A stretch of 16,479 nucleotides of DNA, from positions 1 to 16,479 of the forward strand of contig CAMBSS010000097.1 of assembly GCA_945870465.1 (NCBI GenBank), read 5' to 3'. Each line of letters opens with the position of its first letter. Position 1 is the first letter of the stretch. Below are positions 1 through 5,373 of the stretch, piece by piece. A model generated the notes under the pieces. The model saw only the letters and a list, made by a program, of their open reading frames with translations, did not search any database and was not told the DNA's origin. The translations under genes and the position numbers were made by a program. This DNA comes from Bordetella parapertussis (GTDB lineage: Bacteria > Pseudomonadota > Gammaproteobacteria > Burkholderiales > SG8-41).

Positions 1-215
1 CCGCGCTCGCCCGCGCCCCAGTTGCCCGCCGGCAAGTTGTGCAGCACCTGCGTCAGTTTGTTGTCGGCAAGTTTCTGCTTTAGCACGTTCTTGTCGTAAT
101 CGTATGGAAACAGATATTCGACGCCCTTGAAGCCGGCCTTGGCGGCAGCCGCAAAGCGGTCCAGAAAATCGACTTCGTTGAACAGCATGGTCAGGTTGGC
201 GGCGAGTTTGGGCAT
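1..215 (-). CDS. hyi: Hydroxypyruvate isomerase, N-terminal part (runs off the window)
   Basis: Only the first 71 codons are present; the gene continues beyond base 1. The translation starts MPKLAANLTMLFNEVDFLDR and continues with GFKGVEYLFPYDYD and TQVLHNLPAGNWGAGER. These match the N-terminus of the Hyi/AP-endonuclease-2-like TIM-barrel family, including the FPYDY segment and the NLPAG-W-GER segment. The family interconverts hydroxypyruvate and tartronate semialdehyde in cytosolic glyoxylate/glycerate metabolism and is usually about 260 residues long. The ATG at 215-213 is the only good start, with a purine-rich GAGATGGAAG just before it. A TATAAT box and a 39-bp palindrome lie upstream. 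I cannot exclude a related OtnI-type isomerase from this fragment. Confidence 0.85.
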   Translation of the reverse strand, partial: MPKLAANLTMLFNEVDFLDRFAAAAKAGFKGVEYLFPYDYDKNVLKQKLADNKLTQVLHNLPAGNWGAGER

Positions 216-249
216 CTTCCATCTCGTTATTGTTGTTAAGTGGCGGGGT

Positions 250-288
250 GCGATATTGAGCGGATGCACTGCGTCCGCTCAATATCGC
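250..288. promoter_or_regulatory. Palindrome upstream of hyi (candidate operator)
   Basis: Arms GCGATATTGAGCGGA (250-264) and its exact reverse complement (274-288) flank a 9-base centre that can itself pair further (GC/GC plus one wobble). There is no T-run, so an intrinsic terminator is unlikely. It lies 35 bases upstream of the hyi start codon and 7 bases downstream of a minus-strand TATAAT, which is where a repressor site or a 5'-UTR hairpin would sit. The binding protein is unknown. Confidence 0.55.
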
Positions 289-295
289 GAACTTA

Positions 296-301
296 ATTAT
301 A
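296..301 (-). promoter_or_regulatory. Candidate -10 box for hyi
   Basis: Read on the minus strand, 301-296 is a perfect TATAAT in an otherwise GC-rich region. At 17-base spacing the -35 position reads TCCTCG, which is poor, so the promoter, if real, would need an activator. The palindrome at 250-288 begins 7 bases downstream, over the expected transcription start. Confidence 0.4.
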
Positions 302-358
302 ATGGGATTCACGGCTAACGAGGATTGCGTAATTGCGCGCAAGCATTCCCATAGCCTC

Positions 359-458
359 GTCATTCCCGCGCAGGCGGGTATCCCCTTCCTCCGCTTGCGG
401 GGGAAGGTAGGATGGGGGGGCATATTTTTTTCTGGGTCCCCGCCTGCGCGGGGACGAC
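359..458. repeat. Composite intergenic inverted repeat ('cattcccgcgcaggcggg' type)
   Basis: The left arm at 359-383 (core CCCGCGCAGGCGGG) is matched in inverted orientation by 434-458 (core CCCGCCTGCGCGGGG), 21 of 25 bases. Nested inside, 384-394 (CCTTCCTCCGC) pairs with 397-407 (GCGGGGGAAGG) with one wobble. The element fills the hyi/mocA gap. When read through, such sequences give the PAQAG peptide that often pollutes betaproteobacterial ORF calls. Similar repeats are widely dispersed in these genomes. No coding or mobility function is visible. Confidence 0.75.
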
Positions 459-507
459 GAAATATTTTTTACCGAATACACCTAAATTCTGCATTTGAAG
501 GGATATT

Positions 508-1074
508 CTGGAAATCTCCGCAATCCTCCTCGCCGCGGGCGCGGGCTCGCGTTTCGGCGGCGACAAGCTACTGCATCCCATGCCCGACGGCGTCGCCATT
601 GGCGCACAGGCGGCGCGTAACCTTGTAGCGTCGGGGCTGTCGGTGGTGGCGGTCGTCAAGCTCGGTGATTTTCCGCTTGCTGATATGCTCGAGCAGGAAG
701 GCTGTGACGTCACGATGTTTTCGGATGCCGCGCGCGGCATGGGCGCGAGCCTCGCTCACGGCGTGGCCCAGCGGCGCAGCGCAGACGGCTGGATCATCGC
801 GCTCGCCGACATGCCGTCGATCAAAAGCGCGACCATCGCGGCAATTGCGCAAGAGTTGCAGGCGGGCAGGGAGCTCGTTGCGCCGGCGTATCAGGGACAG
901 CGCGGACATCCGGTCGGTCTCGGCAAACGTTTCGGCGCGCAATTGGCGGCGCTCGGCGGTGACGCCGGTGCGCGTGACATTATCGCTGCGCATAAAAATG
1001 AACTGGTGCTGATCGAGTGCGACGATCCGGGGGTGTTGCAGGATATTGATCGGCGTGAAGACCTGACAAAATGA
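508..1074 (+). CDS. mocA: MocA/MobA-like nucleotidyltransferase (molybdenum cofactor cytidylyltransferase family)
   Basis: This predicted 188-residue protein is of NTP-transferase type. Members transfer CMP or GMP to molybdopterin in the cytosol during cofactor maturation. Near the N-terminus is the nucleotide-binding loop LLAAGAGSRFGGDKLL. Further on come LADMP (metal-binding Asp), GQRGHPVG, GGDAGARDI and a C-terminal DIDRREDL. The RFGG-KLL version and the RGHPV motif favour MocA (CTP, xanthine dehydrogenase/CODH-type enzymes) over MobA. The first ATG (580) would delete the binding loop, so I start at CTG 508, giving MEISAILLAAG, with GAAGGG at 497-502 as ribosome-binding site. ATT 505 is an alternative, and a TGA at 496 closes the frame upstream. 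The SDR gene follows after 36 bases. No molybdoenzyme gene is in the window. Confidence 0.75.
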   Translation: MEISAILLAAGAGSRFGGDKLLHPMPDGVAIGAQAARNLVASGLSVVAVVKLGDFPLADMLEQEGCDVTMFSDAARGMGASLAHGVAQRRSADGWIIALADMPSIKSATIAAIAQELQAGRELVAPAYQGQRGHPVGLGKRFGAQLAALGGDAGARDIIAAHKNELVLIECDDPGVLQDIDRREDLTK

Positions 1075-1110
1075 TCGAGCGTTGATGAATAAAAAAGGCG
1101 AGGCACAACA

Positions 1111-1920
1111 ATGAGTGAAGGCAAGGGCGGCAGGGGCAGGTTGCAGGGCAGATGCGCTTTTATAACCGGCGCGGGGGCGGGGATCGCCAAGGTAGCGTCG
1201 TCACTCTTCGCGCGCGAAGGCGCCAAGGTGGCGGTGATCGAAATCAACGAGGAAAAGGGCGCGGCGACGGCGCAGGCGGTGCGCGATCAGGGCGGTGAGG
1301 CGATTTTCATTCACACCGACATCACGCAGGAGGCCAGCGTGAAAAGCGCCGTGGCGAAGGCCGTCAGTCAATTCGGCAAGCTCGACATCCTTTACAACTG
1401 TGCGGGCGGGTCGAGCGTGGAGGATGGCCTCGTCACAGAAGTCGATATCGACAAGGTGTGGAAGCACACCATGTCGCTCGATCTGTACGGCACCATCCTG
1501 TGTGGAAGGCACGTGGTGCCCGAGATCATCAAGGCGGGCGGCGGCACCGTGATCAATATGTCGTCAGGCGCCGCGCTGCGCGGCGGCAGTCCCTTGCACG
1601 TATATACCTCGGCTAAGGGCGCGATACTTTCATTGACGCGCGCGATGGCGGGTGCTTATGTTCAGAACAACGTGCGGGTGAACGCGATCTGCGCCGGCCG
1701 TATCCAGACCGAGCGCAATGTCGCCAAATACGGGGCTGGCGGCAAAGGCGGCGGCAAGATAATCGATCGCCAGGACGCGAAAGGCCGCACGCAGGAGTAC
1801 CCGTTCTGGCTCGGCGAGCCCATAGACATCGCCAATATCGCGCTGTTTCTCGCGTCCGATGAATCGCGCATGATTACCGGCGCGGTGATTCCGGCCGACG
1901 GCGGACGCTCGGCGTATTGA
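1111..1920 (+). CDS. SDR-family NAD(P)-dependent oxidoreductase
   Basis: This is a 269-residue classical short-chain dehydrogenase with a Rossmann fold. The cofactor loop TGAGAGIA (19-26) has Ala26 where the third glycine of TGxxxGxG is usual. NCAGG (96-100) is present, as are Ser152, Tyr165 and Lys169 (Y-T-S-A-K). The catalytic Asn of the usual N-L-x-G motif is Asp124 here (DLYG). The C-terminus ITGAVIPADGG is typical of the family. The acidic residue after beta-2 (VIEIN, about 42-46) suggests NAD(H). ATG 1111 has GCGAGG 7 bases upstream. A glycine-rich insert (GAGGKGGGK, about 208-216) lies in the substrate-loop region. The substrate cannot be predicted. The gene is probably cotranscribed with the MocA-like gene and ends 3 bases from the convergent GFA gene. 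Confidence 0.9.
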   Translation: MSEGKGGRGRLQGRCAFITGAGAGIAKVASSLFAREGAKVAVIEINEEKGAATAQAVRDQGGEAIFIHTDITQEASVKSAVAKAVSQFGKLDILYNCAGGSSVEDGLVTEVDIDKVWKHTMSLDLYGTILCGRHVVPEIIKAGGGTVINMSSGAALRGGSPLHVYTSAKGAILSLTRAMAGAYVQNNVRVNAICAGRIQTERNVAKYGAGGKGGGKIIDRQDAKGRTQEYPFWLGEPIDIANIALFLASDESRMITGAVIPADGGRSAY

Positions 1921-1923
1921 TTA

Positions 1924-2331
1924 TTACCGCGTGCCCTTCGCGGTTTGCGGCAGCGAATCGATATTCATCGCCCACGGTAGCGCAGACCGGCACCACGATT
2001 GTCTGGTCGGGCGCAATTCCGCTTTCTGACGCAAAGTGCCGACGCGTACGCCGTAGACCTGCGGATCCGTCACCGCGGTTGCGTAGATCGGCGTGCCGCA
2101 CTCGGGACAGAAGCCATGCGCCCGTTTGACGCCGCTTTCGGCGGTTTTTATGTAGATTTTGGGTTGCCCGGTCAATATTCTGAATCCGGCCTTGGGTGCC
2201 GCGACCGTGACGCGGAACGCCGAGCCGGTCAGGTTCTGGCAATCGGTGCAATGGCAGATGCTAACGGCGGAAGGGTCGACTTCCGCCTCAAAGGTGATGT
2301 GGCCGCAGTGGCAGCCGCCGTCGATGTGCAT
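1924..2331 (-). CDS. GFA family (glutathione-dependent formaldehyde-activating-like) zinc protein
   Basis: This 135-residue protein carries the full GFA cysteine set: Cys7 and Cys9 (GGCHCG), Cys26, Cys28 and Cys31 (CHCTDC), and Cys75 and Cys78 (CPECGTP). These bind one structural and one catalytic-type zinc in the CENP-V/GFA fold. The founding member was linked to S-hydroxymethylglutathione formation, but most family members have no proven function. The start ATG (2331) has GGAG 6 bases upstream. It is transcribed away from the MoxR-type gene across a 160-base divergent region and ends 3 bases from the SDR stop, so neither gene has room for its own terminator outside coding sequence. Confidence 0.88.
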   Translation of the reverse strand: MHIDGGCHCGHITFEAEVDPSAVSICHCTDCQNLTGSAFRVTVAAPKAGFRILTGQPKIYIKTAESGVKRAHGFCPECGTPIYATAVTDPQVYGVRVGTLRQKAELRPTRQSWCRSALPWAMNIDSLPQTAKGTR

Positions 2332-2383
2332 GGCAATCTCCGAATGTGGGTTAAGTGGAGTGATTTTACCCCTGTCGATATCT

Positions 2384-2389
2384 TATAAT
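2384..2389 (+). promoter_or_regulatory. Candidate -10 box for the MoxR-type ATPase gene
   Basis: A perfect TATAAT lies in an AT-rich patch of the GFA/MoxR divergent region. The -35 position at 17-base spacing (TGATTT, 2361-2366) is a poor match. A near-perfect palindrome begins 7 bases downstream, the same arrangement seen upstream of hyi. Confidence 0.4.
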
Positions 2390-2396
2390 TAGATGC

Positions 2397-2416
2397 GCGT
2401 TCGTTCGAACGGACGC
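2397..2416. promoter_or_regulatory. 20-bp palindrome at the expected transcription start (candidate operator)
   Basis: GCGTTCGTTC followed directly by GAACGGACGC forms a spacer-free palindrome with one mismatched pair. Its right half (GAACGG, 2407-2412) can instead pair with CCGTTC at 2426-2431, so in RNA two mutually exclusive stems are possible. It may be a repressor site or a 5'-leader switch; the sequence alone does not decide. Confidence 0.5.
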
Positions 2417-2491
2417 AAAATCGCGCCGTTCAACGCACTTTGAAGTCTTCTCCAGCAGGCATTGTTTAATTCACCTGAGGTTAACGCAGAG

Positions 2492-3340
2492 ATGTCCCGA
2501 TTCGAAGGCACTGAAAACTACGTCGCCACGCAGGAACTGATGATGGCGGTCAATGCGGCGATCACTTTGGAGCGGCCGCTGCTCATCAAGGGCGAACCCG
2601 GCACCGGCAAGACCATGCTGGCGCTCGAAGTGGCGAAAGCGCTGAAGCGGCCGCTCTACGAGTGGCACATCAAATCCACCATGAAGGCGCAGCACGGGCT
2701 GTACGAATACGACGCGGTGTCGCGTTTGCGCGATTCGCAGCTCGGCGACCCCAGGGTGCACGACATCAGCAATTACATCGTGCGCGGCATGCTGTGGAAC
2801 GCTTTCGATTCCGAGTCGCAGTCGGTGCTGCTGATCGACGAGGTCGACAAGGCTGACATCGAATTCCCCAACGACCTGCTGCGCGAACTCGATCGCATGG
2901 AGTTTTACGTCTACGAGACGCAGCAGCTAGTTAAAGCGCGCCACCGGCCGCTGGTCATCATCACCAGCAACAACGAGAAAGAGCTGCCCGACGCTTTCCT
3001 GCGCCGCTGTTTCTTTCATTACATCCGTTTCCCCGACCAGGAGACGATGGAAAAAATCGTGAAGGTGCATTTCCCCGGCCTGAAGAAGGCGCTGCTGAAG
3101 GAGGCACTTGAAGCATTCTTCGAGATCCGCGACGTGCCCGGCCTCAAGAAAAAACCTTCGACTTCGGAACTGCTCGACTGGCTGAAGCTGCTGATGGCGG
3201 AAGACATCTCGCCCGAGACGCTGGCCAGCAAGGACCAGCACAAGATCATCCCGCCGCTGCACGGCGCGTTGCTGAAGAACGAGCAGGACGTGCATTTGTT
3301 CGAGCGGCTGGTGTTCATGTCGCGGCGCAAGCCGGGTTAA
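2492..3340 (+). CDS. MoxR/CoxD-type AAA+ ATPase
   Basis: This 282-residue cytosolic ATPase belongs to the MoxR branch of AAA+ proteins, which act as chaperones with VWA-domain partners in maturing metalloenzymes or complexes. Visible motifs are Walker A GEPGTGKT (34-41), Walker B LLIDEVDKAD (113-122), sensor 1 IITSNN (156-161), arginine-finger region FLRRCFF (169-175) and a sensor-2-like STSELLDW (223-230). I chose ATG 2492 because MSRFEGTE is the conserved N-terminus; an in-frame TTG at 2462 would add 10 residues. The matching CoxE-type VWA gene starts 750 bases downstream, after an intervening glycosylase gene. In Oligotropha, CoxD and CoxE serve CO dehydrogenase maturation. The client here is unknown. 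Confidence 0.9.
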   Translation: MSRFEGTENYVATQELMMAVNAAITLERPLLIKGEPGTGKTMLALEVAKALKRPLYEWHIKSTMKAQHGLYEYDAVSRLRDSQLGDPRVHDISNYIVRGMLWNAFDSESQSVLLIDEVDKADIEFPNDLLRELDRMEFYVYETQQLVKARHRPLVIITSNNEKELPDAFLRRCFFHYIRFPDQETMEKIVKVHFPGLKKALLKEALEAFFEIRDVPGLKKKPSTSELLDWLKLLMAEDISPETLASKDQHKIIPPLHGALLKNEQDVHLFERLVFMSRRKPG

Positions 3341-3351
3341 GGCTTTCATGC

Positions 3352-3496
3352 AACCGCCGATGAACGCAGATAAACGCCGATGAAAATCAAAAAACACGAA
3401 AGATGGTCAGCGTAAGACTTTGCGAACCTATTTGCCCAGCTTTGTTTATTGCTGCCGGTGTTTTGAAATTGACCTTATCCGCGTTCATTGGCGGTT
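3352..3496. repeat. 145-bp intergenic element with 22-bp inverted ends
   Basis: The left end (3352-3373, starting AACCGCCGATGAACGC) and the right end (3475-3496, ending GCGTTCATTGGCGGTT) are inverted repeats matching at 20 of 22 positions. The left end continues into a 10-base periodic unit of the form ACGCNGATNA (to about 3382). The roughly 100-bp core is AT-rich against a GC-rich genome and holds no gene. It fills the MoxR/glycosylase gap. The layout is MITE- or REP-like, but no target-site duplication is evident. Confidence 0.7.
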
Positions 3497-3520
3497 CCAA
3501 CTTTCTTTAGATGACTTTTA

Positions 3521-4087
3521 ATGAGTAAAACCGCAACAGGCTTTCTGCCGGTGATCGATGCCGATGTTGAAACATTGATACTGGGCAGCTTTCCGAGTGT
3601 CGCGTCGCTCGGCAAGGCGCAGTACTACGGCCATGCGCAGAACCACTTCTGGCGGCTGGTCGGTGCGGTGATAGCCGAGCCGTTGTGCGAGATGGAATAC
3701 GCGCAGCGGCTCAAGACGCTGCTGCAACACCGCATCGGCCTGTGGGACATCATAGACAAGTGCAAGCGCGAGGGCAGTCTCGACTCCGCTATTCGCGACC
3801 CTGCCCATAATGATTTTCAGCGCGTCACCGGCGTTGCGGGAAAACTGCGCCGCGTCTGCTTCAACGGCAAGACCGCCGCCAAAATGGAACCGAGGTTTGT
3901 CGAATGGGGTTTTGAAACCGTGGTGCTGCCGTCGTCGAGTCCCGCGTACACGCTCCGCTTCGAGGAAAAGCTCAAGCAGTGGCGGCAGATCGCATCGCCG
4001 CATCGATCGACCGTAAGCGTCCCGGTGCGCAGCGGCGCGGTCCTTGCCGCCTCACCCCTTATTCCTCACACCCTAGGTCTCACGTAA
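3521..4087 (+). CDS. Hypoxanthine-DNA glycosylase (DNA-deoxyinosine glycosylase, UDG superfamily)
   Basis: This is a base-excision repair enzyme of the UDG superfamily, HDG branch, which removes hypoxanthine formed by adenine deamination. Family motifs appear in order: LGSFPSVASL (21-30), YYGHAQNHFW (35-44), GLWDII (73-78), FNGKTA (114-119) and LPSSSPAY (136-143). The Asn in NHFW (Asn41) corresponds to the residue reported as catalytic in this branch. The family domain ends near residue 158 (KQWRQIA). The last 30 residues are low-complexity and look like readthrough of intergenic sequence (cctcacccct-type). No good Shine-Dalgarno precedes ATG 3521. The stop lies 3 bases before the VWA start, so translational coupling is likely. 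The gene splits a normally linked ATPase/VWA pair. Confidence 0.85.
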   Translation: MSKTATGFLPVIDADVETLILGSFPSVASLGKAQYYGHAQNHFWRLVGAVIAEPLCEMEYAQRLKTLLQHRIGLWDIIDKCKREGSLDSAIRDPAHNDFQRVTGVAGKLRRVCFNGKTAAKMEPRFVEWGFETVVLPSSSPAYTLRFEEKLKQWRQIASPHRSTVSVPVRSGAVLAASPLIPHTLGLT

Positions 4088-4090
4088 CCC

Positions 4091-5275
4091 ATGCTGATCG
4101 AGTTCTTTCTGAAATTGAAGCAGGGCGGCGTCCCGGTCTCGGTGCGCGAGTTCCTGACGCTGCTCGAAGCGCTCGACAAGCGCGTCATCAGCGGCAGCAT
4201 CGACGACTTTTATTACCTGTCGCGCGCCTGCATGGTCAAGGATGAGTCGAACTACGACAAGTTCGACCGTGTGTTCGGCGCGTACTTCAAGGGCATAGTC
4301 GATTTGCCCGAAGGCGCCGAGGCGCTGATACCGGAAGAGTGGCTGAAAAGGCTGGCCGAGAAGAACCTGACTGAGGAAGAGAAAAAACTCATCGAGGCGC
4401 TCGGCGGCTGGGACAAATTGATGGAGACGCTCAAAAAGCGCCTCGAAGAGCAGAAGGGCCGGCACCAGGGCGGCAGCAAGTGGATAGGCACGGCCGGTAC
4501 CAGCCCGTTCGGCGCTTACGGTTACAACCCGGAAGGCATACGCATCGGCCAGCACGAATCGCGGCACCGCCGCGCGGTCAAGGTGTGGGACCAGCGCGAA
4601 TTCAAAAATCTCGACGATTCGGTTGAGTTGGGCACGCGCAACATCAAGGTCGCGTTAAAGCGCCTGCGCAAGTTCGCGCGCGAGGGCAATCCCGAGGAAC
4701 TCGATCTCGAAGACACCATACGCTCGACCGCCAGGAACGCGGGCTATCTCGACATCAAAATGGTGCCCGAGCGGCACAACAGCGTCAAAGTCCTGCTGTT
4801 CCTCGACGTCGGCGGCTCGATGGACGACCACATCCAGATCTGCGAGCAGCTCTTCTCGGCGGCGCGCACCGAATTCAAGCACCTCGAGTATTTCTATTTT
4901 CACAATTTTCTCTACGAGCGCGTGTGGAAAGACAACCGGCGGCGCGCGACCGAGCGCATGGCGACGTGGGACGTGCTGCACAAGTATCCGCACGACTACA
5001 AGGTGATTTTCGTCGGCGACGCGACGATGAGTCCGTACGAGATCACCTATCCGGGCGGCAGCGTCGAGCACACCAACCCGGAACCGGGCGCGTTGTGGAT
5101 GCAGCGCGTGCTGCAGGTCTACAAGGACACGATCTGGTTAAACCCGCAGCCCGAAGCGGTGTGGGATTATCACGAGTCGATACGCGTGACGCGCGACCTG
5201 ATCGGCGAGCGCATGTTTCCGCTCACCATCGGCGGCCTCGACCGCGGCATGCGGCTGTTAAGCAAAGGGCGGTAG
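4091..5275 (+). CDS. CoxE-type VWA domain protein (MoxR partner)
   Basis: This 394-residue protein has an N-terminal helical region (about 1-125, including DDFYYLSRACMVKDESNYDKFDRVF), a Gly-rich linker (GTAGTSPFGAYGYNPEG, 133-149), a basic region and a C-terminal VWA domain (about 230-390). The metal-site motif is DVGGSMDD (239-246), so the first Ser of canonical DxSxS is Gly241; Ser243 is kept. GDATMS (309-314) supplies the third acidic loop. The Gly form occurs widely in this CoxE-like subfamily as I recall it. Such proteins bind a MoxR ATPase and a client metalloenzyme in the cytosol. A weak AGG lies about 12 bases before ATG 4091. Translation probably couples to the preceding glycosylase stop. 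Confidence 0.88.
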   Translation: MLIEFFLKLKQGGVPVSVREFLTLLEALDKRVISGSIDDFYYLSRACMVKDESNYDKFDRVFGAYFKGIVDLPEGAEALIPEEWLKRLAEKNLTEEEKKLIEALGGWDKLMETLKKRLEEQKGRHQGGSKWIGTAGTSPFGAYGYNPEGIRIGQHESRHRRAVKVWDQREFKNLDDSVELGTRNIKVALKRLRKFAREGNPEELDLEDTIRSTARNAGYLDIKMVPERHNSVKVLLFLDVGGSMDDHIQICEQLFSAARTEFKHLEYFYFHNFLYERVWKDNRRRATERMATWDVLHKYPHDYKVIFVGDATMSPYEITYPGGSVEHTNPEPGALWMQRVLQVYKDTIWLNPQPEAVWDYHESIRVTRDLIGERMFPLTIGGLDRGMRLLSKGR

Positions 5276-5286
5276 CAACCGCGGGG

Positions 5287-5369
5287 CGAGAGACGAGAGG
5301 CGGGAAGGGCGAACAACATGGGAGCGCGTTAATGGGCTGACGTTTCCACCTCTCGCCTTGCGCCTCTCG
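5287..5369. repeat. Imperfect inverted repeat between convergent genes
   Basis: The left end 5287-5308 (CGAGAGACGAGAGGCGGGAA...) and the right end 5348-5369 (...CGCCTCTCG) match in inverted orientation at 17 of 22 positions, with a perfect 9-bp core (CGAGAGGCG at 5294-5302 and CGCCTCTCG at 5361-5369). The unit is a 7-base purine-rich period. It fills the 98-base gap between the VWA and PilB-like genes and could form a long stem, but no T-run marks it as an intrinsic terminator. Confidence 0.5.
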
Positions 5370-5373
5370 ATAT

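Noticed and set aside
302..628. Rightward 108-codon ORF over the hyi/mocA gap
   Set aside because: Its translation is mainly the PAQAG-type readthrough of the intergenic repeat and then runs out of frame into the MocA-like gene.
3329..3346. AAGCC/GGCTT stem at the MoxR-gene stop as a terminator
   Set aside because: Only 5 bp with a 7-base loop and no T-run.
3352..3496. CRISPR-like periodic repeat
   Set aside because: The period is about 10 bases, with at most three units per end and no spacers.
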